From Rikenellaceae bacterium (GTDB lineage: Bacteria > Bacteroidota > Bacteroidia > Bacteroidales > UBA932), in NCBI GenBank assembly GCA_900767405.1, contig CAAFZB010000067.1, forward strand, positions 1 to 12,221: a stretch of 12,221 nt of DNA, given 5' to 3'. The position numbers were made by a program, and so were the translations under genes. Under the pieces are notes generated by a model, which was not told where the DNA came from, made no database searches, and saw only the letters and a program-made list of their open reading frames with translations. Below are positions 1-6,003 of the stretch, piece after piece; the first letter of the stretch is position 1; each line of letters starts with the position of its first letter.

Positions 1-45
1 AGGACAATAAAATCCTTGAAAACCATATGTACAGACGGATGAATT

Positions 46-89
46 GGATCCCGGATCAGGTCCGGGATGACCAATCCCGTCATTGCGGG
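46..89. repeat. REP-like intergenic palindrome downstream of yicC
   Basis: A perfect 8-bp hairpin, ATCCCGGA (48-55) - TCAGG - TCCGGGAT (61-68), is followed at once by a weaker one, CCCG (76-79) with CGGG (86-89). The wording, a CCCGGAtcaggTCCGGGATGAC unit beside a CGTCATTGCGGG unit, resembles the short GC-rich dispersed repeats found between genes in many bacterial genomes; that resemblance is from memory. The element begins four bases past the yicC stop codon. It could act as a 3' end stabiliser or weak terminator for yicC, but no T-run follows on the minus strand, so a simple Rho-independent terminator is not supported. The rest of 1-92 holds nothing else I can defend. Confidence 0.6.
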
Positions 90-92
90 CGC

Positions 93-965
93 TTAAAGAA
101 TGTTCATTGACTGCTCGCGGATTTTCTCGAGCTCGTCTTTCATCTGAACAACGAGTTTCTGTATGCCGGCGTGGTTGGCTTTGCTGCCGGTGGTGTTTAT
201 TTCACGGCCCATCTCCTGAATTATGAAGCCGAGTTTCTTGCCGGGAGCCTGCTCGCCGTCGAGGGTTTCCATAAAGTATCTGCAATGCTGGCGCAGACGG
301 ACTTTCTCTTCGTTGATGTCCAGTTTTTCCAGGTAGAATATCATTTCCTGTTCGAAGCGTTCGGGGTCCAGTTTGACCGATGCTTCTTCGGCTGCCTTTA
401 CTATTCTTTCGCGGGCTGCCGCAATTCTTTCTGGCTCCAGCTTTTCCACTTCGTCATAAAGGGAGAGTATCTTTGAAACTCTTGCGCTTACGTCTTTATA
501 CAGGGCCTCGCCTTCGATTCTGCGGTAATGGAGGATTTTCTCAAGTGCGGTGTCGATAGCGGCCTCGACTTTTGTCCAGTTATCTTCTGTTATTATGTCC
601 TGGTGTGCGGTGTCAATGACTTCGGGCATCCGAAGAACGGTTGCAAGTGTATCCTGTTCATCTGAAAGTCCAAGCTCATTCTTGAGTTCCTGTATCTGTC
701 TGTAATACTCCAGCGTAATTTCTTTATTTATTGTCTTTGCTCCGCTTGCTGCGTTGGGCTCCCAGTTTATGAAGAAGTCGATGGTCCCGCGCTGCAGAGA
801 GTCTGCGAGTTTCTTTCTCAAAGGCAGCTCCCGGTCTTTTGGAAGGAGCCCTGTCTTTAAACTGATATCTGCATTCTTTCCGTTGATGCTGCGAATCTCT
901 ACAGTAAGTCTGCCACTTTCTAGCAATGCTTCTCCCTTACCGTAACCGGTCATTGACTGAATCAT
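93..965 (-). CDS. yicC: YicC family endoribonuclease
   Basis: This encodes a 290-residue YicC-family protein, close to the usual length of about 287-295. The family is a cytoplasmic metal-dependent endoribonuclease implicated in RNA turnover. The N-terminus begins with the diagnostic MIQSMTGYGKG, as YicC_N domains do. The C-terminal DUF1732 half contains EKLDINEEKVRLRQHC at 213-228 and the signature GFIIQEMGREINTTGSKAN at 246-264, ending in a KDELEKIREQ-type helix. I chose the ATG at 965 because the family starts at MIQSMTGYG; the frame stays open further upstream (to 1118) but that stretch has no family similarity and runs into glnS. The gene is divergent from glnS over 73 bp. In many bacteria a guanylate kinase gene follows yicC, but too little sequence lies to the left to test this. 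The identification is firm; the RNase activity is inferred from family. Confidence 0.93.
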   Translation of the reverse strand: MIQSMTGYGKGEALLESGRLTVEIRSINGKNADISLKTGLLPKDRELPLRKKLADSLQRGTIDFFINWEPNAASGAKTINKEITLEYYRQIQELKNELGLSDEQDTLATVLRMPEVIDTAHQDIITEDNWTKVEAAIDTALEKILHYRRIEGEALYKDVSARVSKILSLYDEVEKLEPERIAAARERIVKAAEEASVKLDPERFEQEMIFYLEKLDINEEKVRLRQHCRYFMETLDGEQAPGKKLGFIIQEMGREINTTGSKANHAGIQKLVVQMKDELEKIREQSMNIL

Positions 966-989
966 AAAGAATCTGTTTTTAATCTTATG

Positions 990-997
990 CAAAAGTA
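990..997 (-). promoter_or_regulatory. -7 promoter element for yicC
   Basis: On the minus strand this reads TACTTTTG, a full match to the Bacteroidota -7 consensus TAnnTTTG. It lies 24 bp upstream of the yicC ATG, which would give a leader of roughly 20 nt. I see no convincing -33 TTTG at the right spacing. The same octamer occurs on the plus strand 12 bp away for glnS. Confidence 0.5.
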
Positions 998-1009
998 GGG
1001 AAATTTTAT

Positions 1010-1017
1010 TACTTTTG
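1010..1017 (+). promoter_or_regulatory. -7 promoter element for glnS
   Basis: TACTTTTG matches the Bacteroidota -7 consensus TAnnTTTG. A possible -33 box is TATG at 986-989 (consensus TTTG, one mismatch) with a 20-bp spacer. The expected start of transcription falls about 15 nt before the glnS ATG at 1039. The -33 region overlaps the divergent yicC promoter, so the two promoters probably cannot be occupied at the same time. Confidence 0.5.
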
Positions 1018-1038
1018 TGTTTCATTTCAATCATTATT

Positions 1039-2694
1039 ATGGAAGAGAACGTTAAGAAACTAAACTTTCTTGAAGAGATAATCGAGGACGACCTCAAGAG
1101 CGGCAAAGTGCAATCCATACTTACCCGCTTTCCGCCCGAGCCTAACGGATATCTTCATCTCGGCCACGCCAAGAGCCTTTGCATAAACTTCGGGCTTGCC
1201 CAGAAATACGGGGGCAAGACCAACCTCCGTTACGACGATACCAATCCTGTCAAGGAGGATACCGAATATGTGGATGCAATAAAGGAGGATATCAAGTGGC
1301 TTGGATTCAAGTGGGAGAAGGAACTTTATGCTTCGGATTATTTCGACCAGCTCTACGAGTGGGCCGAGCAGATGATCCTCAAGGGCCAGGCCTATGTAGA
1401 TGACCAGACTCAGGAGGAGATATCAAAAGGCCGCGGTACTGTGGATGCCCCCGGTGTGAACAGCCCCTGGAGGGACCGTACCCCCGAAGAGAATCTCAGG
1501 CTCTTCCGTGAGATGAGAGACGGCAAATATGCCGATGGAGAGAAGGTCCTCCGCGCCAAGATAGATATGGCCCACCCCAATATGATGTTCCGTGACCCTC
1601 TGCTCTACCGTATCAAGCACGCGTCGCATCATCGTACCGGAGACAAGTGGTGCATCTACCCGATGTACGATTTCACTCACGGCCAGTGCGACTCCATAGA
1701 GCACATCACCCACTCCATCTGTACCCTTGAGTTCGACGTCCACCGTCCTCTGTACGACTGGTTCATCAAGACTCTCGACATTTATCCGTCACATCAGTAC
1801 GAGTTTGCCAGACTCAACCTTACATACACCCTTATGAGCAAACGCAAGCTTCTCGAGCTTGTCCAGAAAGGCCTCGTGGCCGGATGGGACGATCCACGTA
1901 TGCCTACTTTGTGCGGTGTGCGCCGTCGCGGATATACGGCCGAGGCCCTGAAGATGTTCTGTGAGAAGATTGGTGTGAGCAAACGCGACCAGCTTATGGA
2001 TATCCAACTTCTGGAATGGTGCGTAAGGCAGGACCTTAATGCCCGCTCCCGCCGTTATATGGTAGTGCAGGACCCTATAAAGGTGAAACTTACCAACTGG
2101 CCTGCCGGACAGGTTGAGTGGTTCGACTGCCCTCTGAATCCCGCCGAGCCCGGAGGCGCAGCCCGCAAGGTTCCCTTCACCGGCGAACTGTATATCGACC
2201 GTGCCGACTTTATGGAAGATGCTCCCAACAAGTTTTTCAGGCTGAAGCCCGACGGAGAGGTGCGTCTCAAGTACACATACATTATCAAATGCAACAGGGT
2301 TGTGAAGGATGCCGACGGCAATGTCATCGAACTTGAATGTACCTACGATCCTTCCACCAAGCCCGGAGCAGGGGAGTGGCGCAGCGTCAAGGGAACCATA
2401 CACTGGGTGAGCACCGAGTTCGCAAAGGGAATCGAGCTTCGTAATTACGATCGTCTGTTCACTCTTGCCGATATGTCCCAGGTGCCCGAGGACAAGGATT
2501 ACAAGGATTTCCTTAATCCCGAATCGCTTGTGGTTTCCACCGCTTGGGCCGAGCCCGCTCTCTTGGATGACGATTCCGATATTGCTGTTCAGTTTGAACG
2601 TACAGGATATTACATCAAGGATAAGGACAGTACAAAAGAAAAGACCGTCTTCAACAAGACAGTCTCTCTCAAGGATTCATACAAACCGGAATAA
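1039..2694 (+). CDS. glnS: glutaminyl-tRNA synthetase
   Basis: Class I aminoacyl-tRNA synthetase that charges tRNA-Gln with glutamine in the cytoplasm. At 551 residues it matches the E. coli enzyme (554). The catalytic domain opens with ILTRFPPEPNGYLHLGHAK (27-45), which contains the HIGH-type motif HLGH at 40-43, followed by NLRYDDTNP. The KMSKS counterpart is MSKRK at 266-270. The C-terminal beta-barrel anticodon-binding half ends with a normal FNKTVSLKDSYKP-type tail, so the gene is complete. The start at 1039 (MEENVKKLNF) is preferred; the frame can be extended eight codons to 1015, but that would start before or within the predicted promoter. There is no Shine-Dalgarno sequence, as is usual in Bacteroidota. 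Its presence indicates direct glutaminylation of tRNA-Gln. I distinguish it from glutamyl-tRNA synthetase by the GlnRS-type PPEPNGYLHLGHAKS and YDFTHGQCDSIEHITHSICTLEF regions. Confidence 0.97.
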   Translation: MEENVKKLNFLEEIIEDDLKSGKVQSILTRFPPEPNGYLHLGHAKSLCINFGLAQKYGGKTNLRYDDTNPVKEDTEYVDAIKEDIKWLGFKWEKELYASDYFDQLYEWAEQMILKGQAYVDDQTQEEISKGRGTVDAPGVNSPWRDRTPEENLRLFREMRDGKYADGEKVLRAKIDMAHPNMMFRDPLLYRIKHASHHRTGDKWCIYPMYDFTHGQCDSIEHITHSICTLEFDVHRPLYDWFIKTLDIYPSHQYEFARLNLTYTLMSKRKLLELVQKGLVAGWDDPRMPTLCGVRRRGYTAEALKMFCEKIGVSKRDQLMDIQLLEWCVRQDLNARSRRYMVVQDPIKVKLTNWPAGQVEWFDCPLNPAEPGGAARKVPFTGELYIDRADFMEDAPNKFFRLKPDGEVRLKYTYIIKCNRVVKDADGNVIELECTYDPSTKPGAGEWRSVKGTIHWVSTEFAKGIELRNYDRLFTLADMSQVPEDKDYKDFLNPESLVVSTAWAEPALLDDDSDIAVQFERTGYYIKDKDSTKEKTVFNKTVSLKDSYKPE

Positions 2695-2707
2695 ATTACA
2701 TTATTCC
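2688..2707. repeat. palindrome spanning the glnS and ROK stop codons
   Basis: GGAATAA (2688-2694) and TTATTCC (2701-2707) form a perfect 7-bp stem with the loop ATTACA. The left arm contains the glnS TAA and the loop contains the ROK-gene stop (TTA at 2696-2698 on the plus strand). Only one base separates the two coding sequences, so any terminator must overlap them. This may be a weak bidirectional 3'-end structure; the stem is AT-rich and has no T-run, so terminator function is uncertain. Confidence 0.4.
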
Positions 2708-3898
2708 AAGCAGTTTATCTCTGGACAGGAGGCAGTCACCTATTGTGGCTGACTTCCTTCCTAATGTGGACATTGTGAACTTGGTGTCGTTGAGCACCTT
2801 GGTCATCGAATATTTGTGGGCGGCCGATTTGATGGGGAGCATAAGGTAGTCTCCGGCTGCCGAGAGGCGTCCTCCTATGAGCACTAATCCCGGGTTGAAT
2901 ATGTTTATGAGACCGGCCATAACCCGCCCGAGTATGTTGCCCATTTCTTCGATGCACTCGATGGTGAGGGTGTCTTCGTGGGCGATGGCGTTCATTATAT
3001 CGTCGAAACTTATCGTTTTCTTTTCTTTGTAGATCTGAGCCAGCGACGATTTCCTGCCCTGGTCAAGTTTCTTGGCCAGCATTACGCTGAGAGCCTTGCC
3101 CGATACTCCGGTTTCGAGGCAGCCTATTTTGCCGCATCGGCACATTATGTTGTTGTCGAGTATAGGGAAGTGTCCCACTTCGCCCGAGAATCCCGATTTT
3201 CCGTAGTAAAGGTTCCCGTTGTTCACGAGTCCCATACCGAGCCCCCATCCCATATTGATGAAAAGCATATTGGGGTCGGCTTTGTCTCCCAGAGTCATAT
3301 ACTCGCCATAGGCCATTGCACGGGAGTCGTTTTCTATTGTTACGGGTATGTTGAGTTCTTTCTGGAAAAGTTCGTTAAGTGGTATCTCGCTTTTTACGAA
3401 GTAGCTCAGGCTGTAGCCTTTTTCGGGGTTGACCCTTCCGCTCAGGCTTATTCCCGCTCCCATTACTTTGGGCCAGGGGACTTTTGTCTTGGAGACATAG
3501 TCCTTTATGAGTTTGCACAATGTGCTGAAGGACTCCTGGGTGTCTACCAAAACGAATGGGATGTCTTCGATGTTGTGGATTATCTGTCCCTTGAAATCGC
3601 ATACCGCTATGTGCAGGTGCTGTCTCGACAGGTTGACTCCGAGAAAGTATCCCGAGCTGGGGTTGATTCCATAGATGCTTGGACGGCGCCCGCCTTTGGT
3701 CCCGATTTTTCCGTGGGGGAGCAGAAAGTTCTCGGCCATAAGTTCCTGTATGAGTTTTGTGGCAGTAGGTATGCTTATCCCAAGTTTATGGCTGAATTCA
3801 GCTATGCTGGCTTTGCCCTGCTTGATGCATATATGCAGCATTTCCCGCTTGATTGCGGAATTTTTATTCTGTATATCTTGTATAAATGAGGCCGTCAT
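2696..3898 (-). CDS. ROK family transcriptional regulator (NagC/XylR-like)
   Basis: A 400-residue protein with an N-terminal winged-helix DNA-binding region (about 15-75, with SIAEFSHKLGISIPTATKLIQEL as helix-turn-helix) followed by a complete ROK domain. ROK hallmarks present are the putative catalytic-type Asp191 in ENDSRAMAYGE, the glycine-rich GWGLGMGLV, EVGH with His243, and the zinc motif CRCGKIGCLE with Cys253, Cys255 and Cys260. The first phosphate motif, normally DxGGT-like, is degenerate here (FLGVNLSRQHLHIA at 85-98). This fits a sugar-sensing repressor or activator rather than an active sugar kinase. The start is the ATG at 3898; a TTG nine codons upstream (3925) also keeps the frame open. 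No sugar transport or catabolic genes flank it, so the effector is unknown. It is divergent from the trkH operon and convergent with glnS. Confidence 0.9.
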   Translation of the reverse strand: MTASFIQDIQNKNSAIKREMLHICIKQGKASIAEFSHKLGISIPTATKLIQELMAENFLLPHGKIGTKGGRRPSIYGINPSSGYFLGVNLSRQHLHIAVCDFKGQIIHNIEDIPFVLVDTQESFSTLCKLIKDYVSKTKVPWPKVMGAGISLSGRVNPEKGYSLSYFVKSEIPLNELFQKELNIPVTIENDSRAMAYGEYMTLGDKADPNMLFINMGWGLGMGLVNNGNLYYGKSGFSGEVGHFPILDNNIMCRCGKIGCLETGVSGKALSVMLAKKLDQGRKSSLAQIYKEKKTISFDDIMNAIAHEDTLTIECIEEMGNILGRVMAGLINIFNPGLVLIGGRLSAAGDYLMLPIKSAAHKYSMTKVLNDTKFTMSTLGRKSATIGDCLLSRDKLLGIM

Positions 3899-3922
3899 AT
3901 AAGCTTTTGTTAATCCCAACTG

Positions 3923-3951
3923 CAATATTATGAAATAATTTTAAAAACGAA
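3923..3951 (-). promoter_or_regulatory. possible promoter of the ROK regulator
   Basis: On the minus strand TAATATTG (3930 to 3923) is one mismatch from the TAnnTTTG consensus, and TTCG (3951 to 3948) is one mismatch from the -33 TTTG, separated by 17 bp. The -7 box ends 25 bp before the ATG at 3898. The match is imperfect and the surrounding sequence is very AT-rich, so this is a tentative call. If it is right, the TTG alternative start at 3925 lies inside the promoter and is excluded. Confidence 0.3.
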
Positions 3952-3985
3952 AAATTTATTTTTAAAATTTTTGCTTATAGTTTTT

Positions 3986-4074
3986 CAGTATGTAAGATTT
4001 TGGTATTGAGCGAGGAATTGATTTGCGCGAGCAAATTGTAGTTGATGAGTCCGGTGCCAAAATCTTACATACTG
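3986..4074. repeat. 89-bp inverted-repeat element with 18-bp perfect arms
   Basis: The left arm CAGTATGTAAGATTTTGG (3986-4003) is the exact reverse complement of 4057-4074. With G-U pairs the stem can extend inward to about 23 bp (to 4008/4052). Inside lies a second hairpin, ATTTGC (4021-4026), GCGA loop, GCAAAT (4031-4036); the loop is of the GNRA type if transcribed. The element lies between the ROK gene and the trkH-operon promoter and is outside both predicted transcripts. It could be a dispersed palindromic repeat, a miniature mobile element with terminal inverted repeats, or a small structured RNA. I see no open reading frame in it, no obvious target-site duplication, and no TAnnTTTG promoter in the interior. 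Confidence 0.75.
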
Positions 4075-4090
4075 CAGGGCGTATTGTTCT

Positions 4091-4122
4091 ATTGCCAAAT
4101 ATTCAAAGATTAACTATTTTTG
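4091..4122 (+). promoter_or_regulatory. promoter of the HAMP-trkH operon
   Basis: TATTTTTG at 4115-4122 is a full match to the Bacteroidota -7 consensus TAnnTTTG. ATTG at 4091-4094 supplies a -33 box with one mismatch from TTTG, at a 20-bp spacing. Transcription would start around 4127-4130, leaving a leader of only about 12-15 nt before the ATG at 4142. The predicted start point falls inside the palindrome at 4123-4139. Confidence 0.55.
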
Positions 4123-4139
4123 CAAGTTCATAGAACTTG
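4123..4139. promoter_or_regulatory. operator-like palindrome at the trkH-operon start
   Basis: CAAGTTC-ATA-GAACTTG is a perfect inverted repeat with 7-bp arms and a 3-bp centre. It begins at the base after the -7 box and ends two bases before the ATG at 4142. A dimeric repressor bound here would block transcription. If the whole palindrome is transcribed, the hairpin would cover the ribosome entry region. No regulator can be assigned from sequence alone; the divergent ROK protein is the nearest candidate. Confidence 0.45.
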
Positions 4140-4141
4140 TT

Positions 4142-4549
4142 ATGGGAATAAAAGGAAAATTGACAGCCAGCATGCTGGCAATAGTAGTTGTTCTTCTGGT
4201 GGCCTGTCTCATACTCACAGTGCAGTTTGGCGAAATGAGTGTGACAACCACCGAATTCTTCCGCAGCTTCATACCCTCTATGGTGGCAGTGGGAGTAGGC
4301 ATCCTGCTCATTCTGCTCCTGCTTTTCTACATAATAGTTTTTTATGTGAGGCCTCTCGACAGGATGGTCAAGAACCTCAACTCATACAAGTCCTTCAACA
4401 AGAAATACAACGTTACCTTTGACGGTGATGACAGAATGGTCGAACTAAACGACTCCATCACCGAGATTGTCGAAGAAAACATTCAGTTGAGAACGAGAAT
4501 AAACGTGCTCAGGAAAAACCTTCCCAACACAACTGACTCTGAAAAATGA
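4142..4549 (+). CDS. two-helix membrane protein with HAMP-like domain, no output domain
   Basis: A 135-residue protein not matched to a named gene. It has two hydrophobic helices (about 10-27 and 45-68) separated by a short loop of about 16 residues, and then a cytoplasmic segment. That segment reads like a HAMP domain: VRPLDRMVKNLNSY (69-82) resembles helix AS1 with its conserved Pro, and GDDRMVELNDSITEIVEEN (95-113) resembles AS2, where the usual motif is DEIGxLaxxFN. A charged coiled-coil-like tail (about 108-126) follows, and the protein then ends. There is no kinase, cyclase or methyl-accepting domain. The TGA overlaps the trkH ATG in ATGA, which indicates translational coupling and suggests a shared complex or regulatory role with TrkH. 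The loop is too short for a periplasmic sensor domain. The HAMP call rests on motif reading only. Confidence 0.75.
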   Translation: MGIKGKLTASMLAIVVVLLVACLILTVQFGEMSVTTTEFFRSFIPSMVAVGVGILLILLLLFYIIVFYVRPLDRMVKNLNSYKSFNKKYNVTFDGDDRMVELNDSITEIVEENIQLRTRINVLRKNLPNTTDSEK

Positions 4550-6003
4550 ACTGGAAGATAATCAGCAGATACATAGGCCTTGCCCTGCTGGTGAGCTCGC
4601 TGTTTATGTTCATCTCCCTGCTCATATCACTGGGAGACGGTATGGACAGCGCGTTCGGCCCTTTGCTGGTCAGCTTCATCATAACCTTCCTGGTGGGTTC
4701 GTTCCCATACATCTTCGTACACAAGAGCTCCAATATAAGCCTTAAGGAAGGCTATGTCATAATAGTGCTTTCCTGGTTCTTCTCGTTCATTTTCGGAATG
4801 CTTCCCTATGCACTTTGGGGAGGACCGTTTTCGGTGGACGATGCCTGGTTCGAAAGCGTATCGGGATTCACCACTACGGGATCTACTTCGCTGGCTGCGG
4901 TGGAAGACCTTCCCAGAAGCCTCCTTTTCTGGAGAAGTTCGACCCACTTCATCGGAGGTCTGGGAGTCGTGGTCTTCCTGCTTTTGATAATTCCTTCCTC
5001 CAGTCCCGTAAGGATCAGGCTTACGAATATGGAACTGTCGTCGATGTCGGCCGACACCTATGGAACCCGCCGCACCAGGACCGTGTATATCTTCGCCTGT
5101 GTTTACCTTGCGATAGCAATCCTATCCTTCATCTGCTATCTGCTTGCCGGAATGAGTGTGTTCGATGCCGTCAACCACGCCATGAGTGTAAGTGCCACCG
5201 GAGGATTCTCAACCAGGAACGAAAGCATTGCGGCATTCGACTCCTTTGCCATCGAAGCAATTTCCGTTGTGTTTATGCTGGCTTCGTCGCTGCATTTCGG
5301 ACTGCTGTATATGTGCTTTGTCACTAGATCGCTGAAGCCTCTCAACAATCAGGTGACAAAATTCTTCCTGCTGTCCGTTCTTGGCTTTTCGCTTTTCCTT
5401 GCGCTCAGCCTCAGGATAAACGGAAATGAAACGTCGGTCTTCCAGGCCCTCTGGAACAGTGTGTTCCAAACGGTATGCATTGTCTCCACAACCGGTTTCG
5501 CAGTTACCGACAACCTTAACTGGCCTGTATCGGCAAATATCATCCTGCTCATAGCGGCGCTTATGTGCGGATGCGCCGGTTCTACTTCCGGCGGAATCAA
5601 GGCCGACAGGGTGCTTCTGCTGTTCAAATCAATCGGCCTGCAGGTAAATAAGGTGCTGCATCCCACTGCCGTCAATGAAATACGGATGGGCAACCGTTTC
5701 CTCAGGGACAACGAAGCCGCCCCACACATTCTTTTCATCTGCCTTTATTTCTGCGTTCTGGTAGTATCCATACTGCTTACATACCTGCTTGGAATGAACC
5801 TTTACAGCGCGTTTGCCGCTTCCATTTCGAGCCTTGGCAACGTGGGTCCCGCCATCCGCGAACTCGGTACGTTCGGAAACTTCTCCAACGTAGCTCCGGC
5901 CGCCAAGTTCGTGCTCACGATGGATATGTTCCTGGGACGCATAGAGATATATCCCGTTCTTGCCGTTGTTGCGATGATTTTTGATTCGAGGAGGAGAAGA
6001 TAA
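4546..6003 (+). CDS. trkH: Trk-type potassium uptake channel subunit TrkH
   Basis: A 485-residue inner-membrane K+ translocating subunit, the usual length for TrkH/KtrB proteins. The four pseudo-repeated selectivity-filter loops are all present: SGFTTTGST (106-114), SATGGFST (216-223), STTGFAV (314-320) and SSLGNVGP (428-435), each with the central glycine. The conserved AGSTSGGIKADR (344-355) follows the third repeat, and the C-terminus has the GRIEIYPVLAV block typical of the family. TrkH normally works with a cytoplasmic NAD/ATP-binding TrkA ring; no trkA lies in this window. The gene starts inside the stop codon of the upstream HAMP-like gene and its own stop directly abuts the helicase start. 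The C-terminal SRRRR is encoded by codons that also form the next gene's ribosome binding site. Confidence 0.96.
   Translation: MNWKIISRYIGLALLVSSLFMFISLLISLGDGMDSAFGPLLVSFIITFLVGSFPYIFVHKSSNISLKEGYVIIVLSWFFSFIFGMLPYALWGGPFSVDDAWFESVSGFTTTGSTSLAAVEDLPRSLLFWRSSTHFIGGLGVVVFLLLIIPSSSPVRIRLTNMELSSMSADTYGTRRTRTVYIFACVYLAIAILSFICYLLAGMSVFDAVNHAMSVSATGGFSTRNESIAAFDSFAIEAISVVFMLASSLHFGLLYMCFVTRSLKPLNNQVTKFFLLSVLGFSLFLALSLRINGNETSVFQALWNSVFQTVCIVSTTGFAVTDNLNWPVSANIILLIAALMCGCAGSTSGGIKADRVLLLFKSIGLQVNKVLHPTAVNEIRMGNRFLRDNEAAPHILFICLYFCVLVVSILLTYLLGMNLYSAFAASISSLGNVGPAIRELGTFGNFSNVAPAAKFVLTMDMFLGRIEIYPVLAVVAMIFDSRRRR
5989..5994 (+). promoter_or_regulatory. strong Shine-Dalgarno sequence for the helicase gene
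   Basis: AGGAGG lies nine bases before the ATG at 6004, inside the last codons of trkH (two AGG arginine codons). Perfect Shine-Dalgarno sequences are uncommon in Bacteroidota, and no other gene in this window has one. It supports 6004 as the start. Confidence 0.55.

Noticed and set aside
1..26. Possible start of a minus-strand gene (MVFKDFIV) at the left edge
   Set aside because: Eight codons with no promoter or ribosome site and no match to the guanylate kinase often found after yicC; not enough to call.
966..1118. N-terminal extension of yicC by 51 codons
   Set aside because: The YicC family starts at MIQSMTGYG; the extension overlaps the promoters and the start of glnS.
1789..2403. Open frame of 204 codons on the minus strand inside glnS
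   Set aside because: Antisense shadow of a clearly real synthetase gene.
2978..3889. Open frame of 303 codons on the plus strand, antisense to the ROK gene
   Set aside because: The ROK protein on the minus strand has intact HTH and zinc motifs; this frame has no recognisable features.
3986..4074. Reading the inverted-repeat element as an integron attC site, a CRISPR unit or a phase-variable promoter
   Set aside because: There are no GTTRRRY/RYYYAAC core sites, no repeated spacer units, the 53-bp interior has no full TAnnTTTG promoter, and no recombinase gene is nearby.
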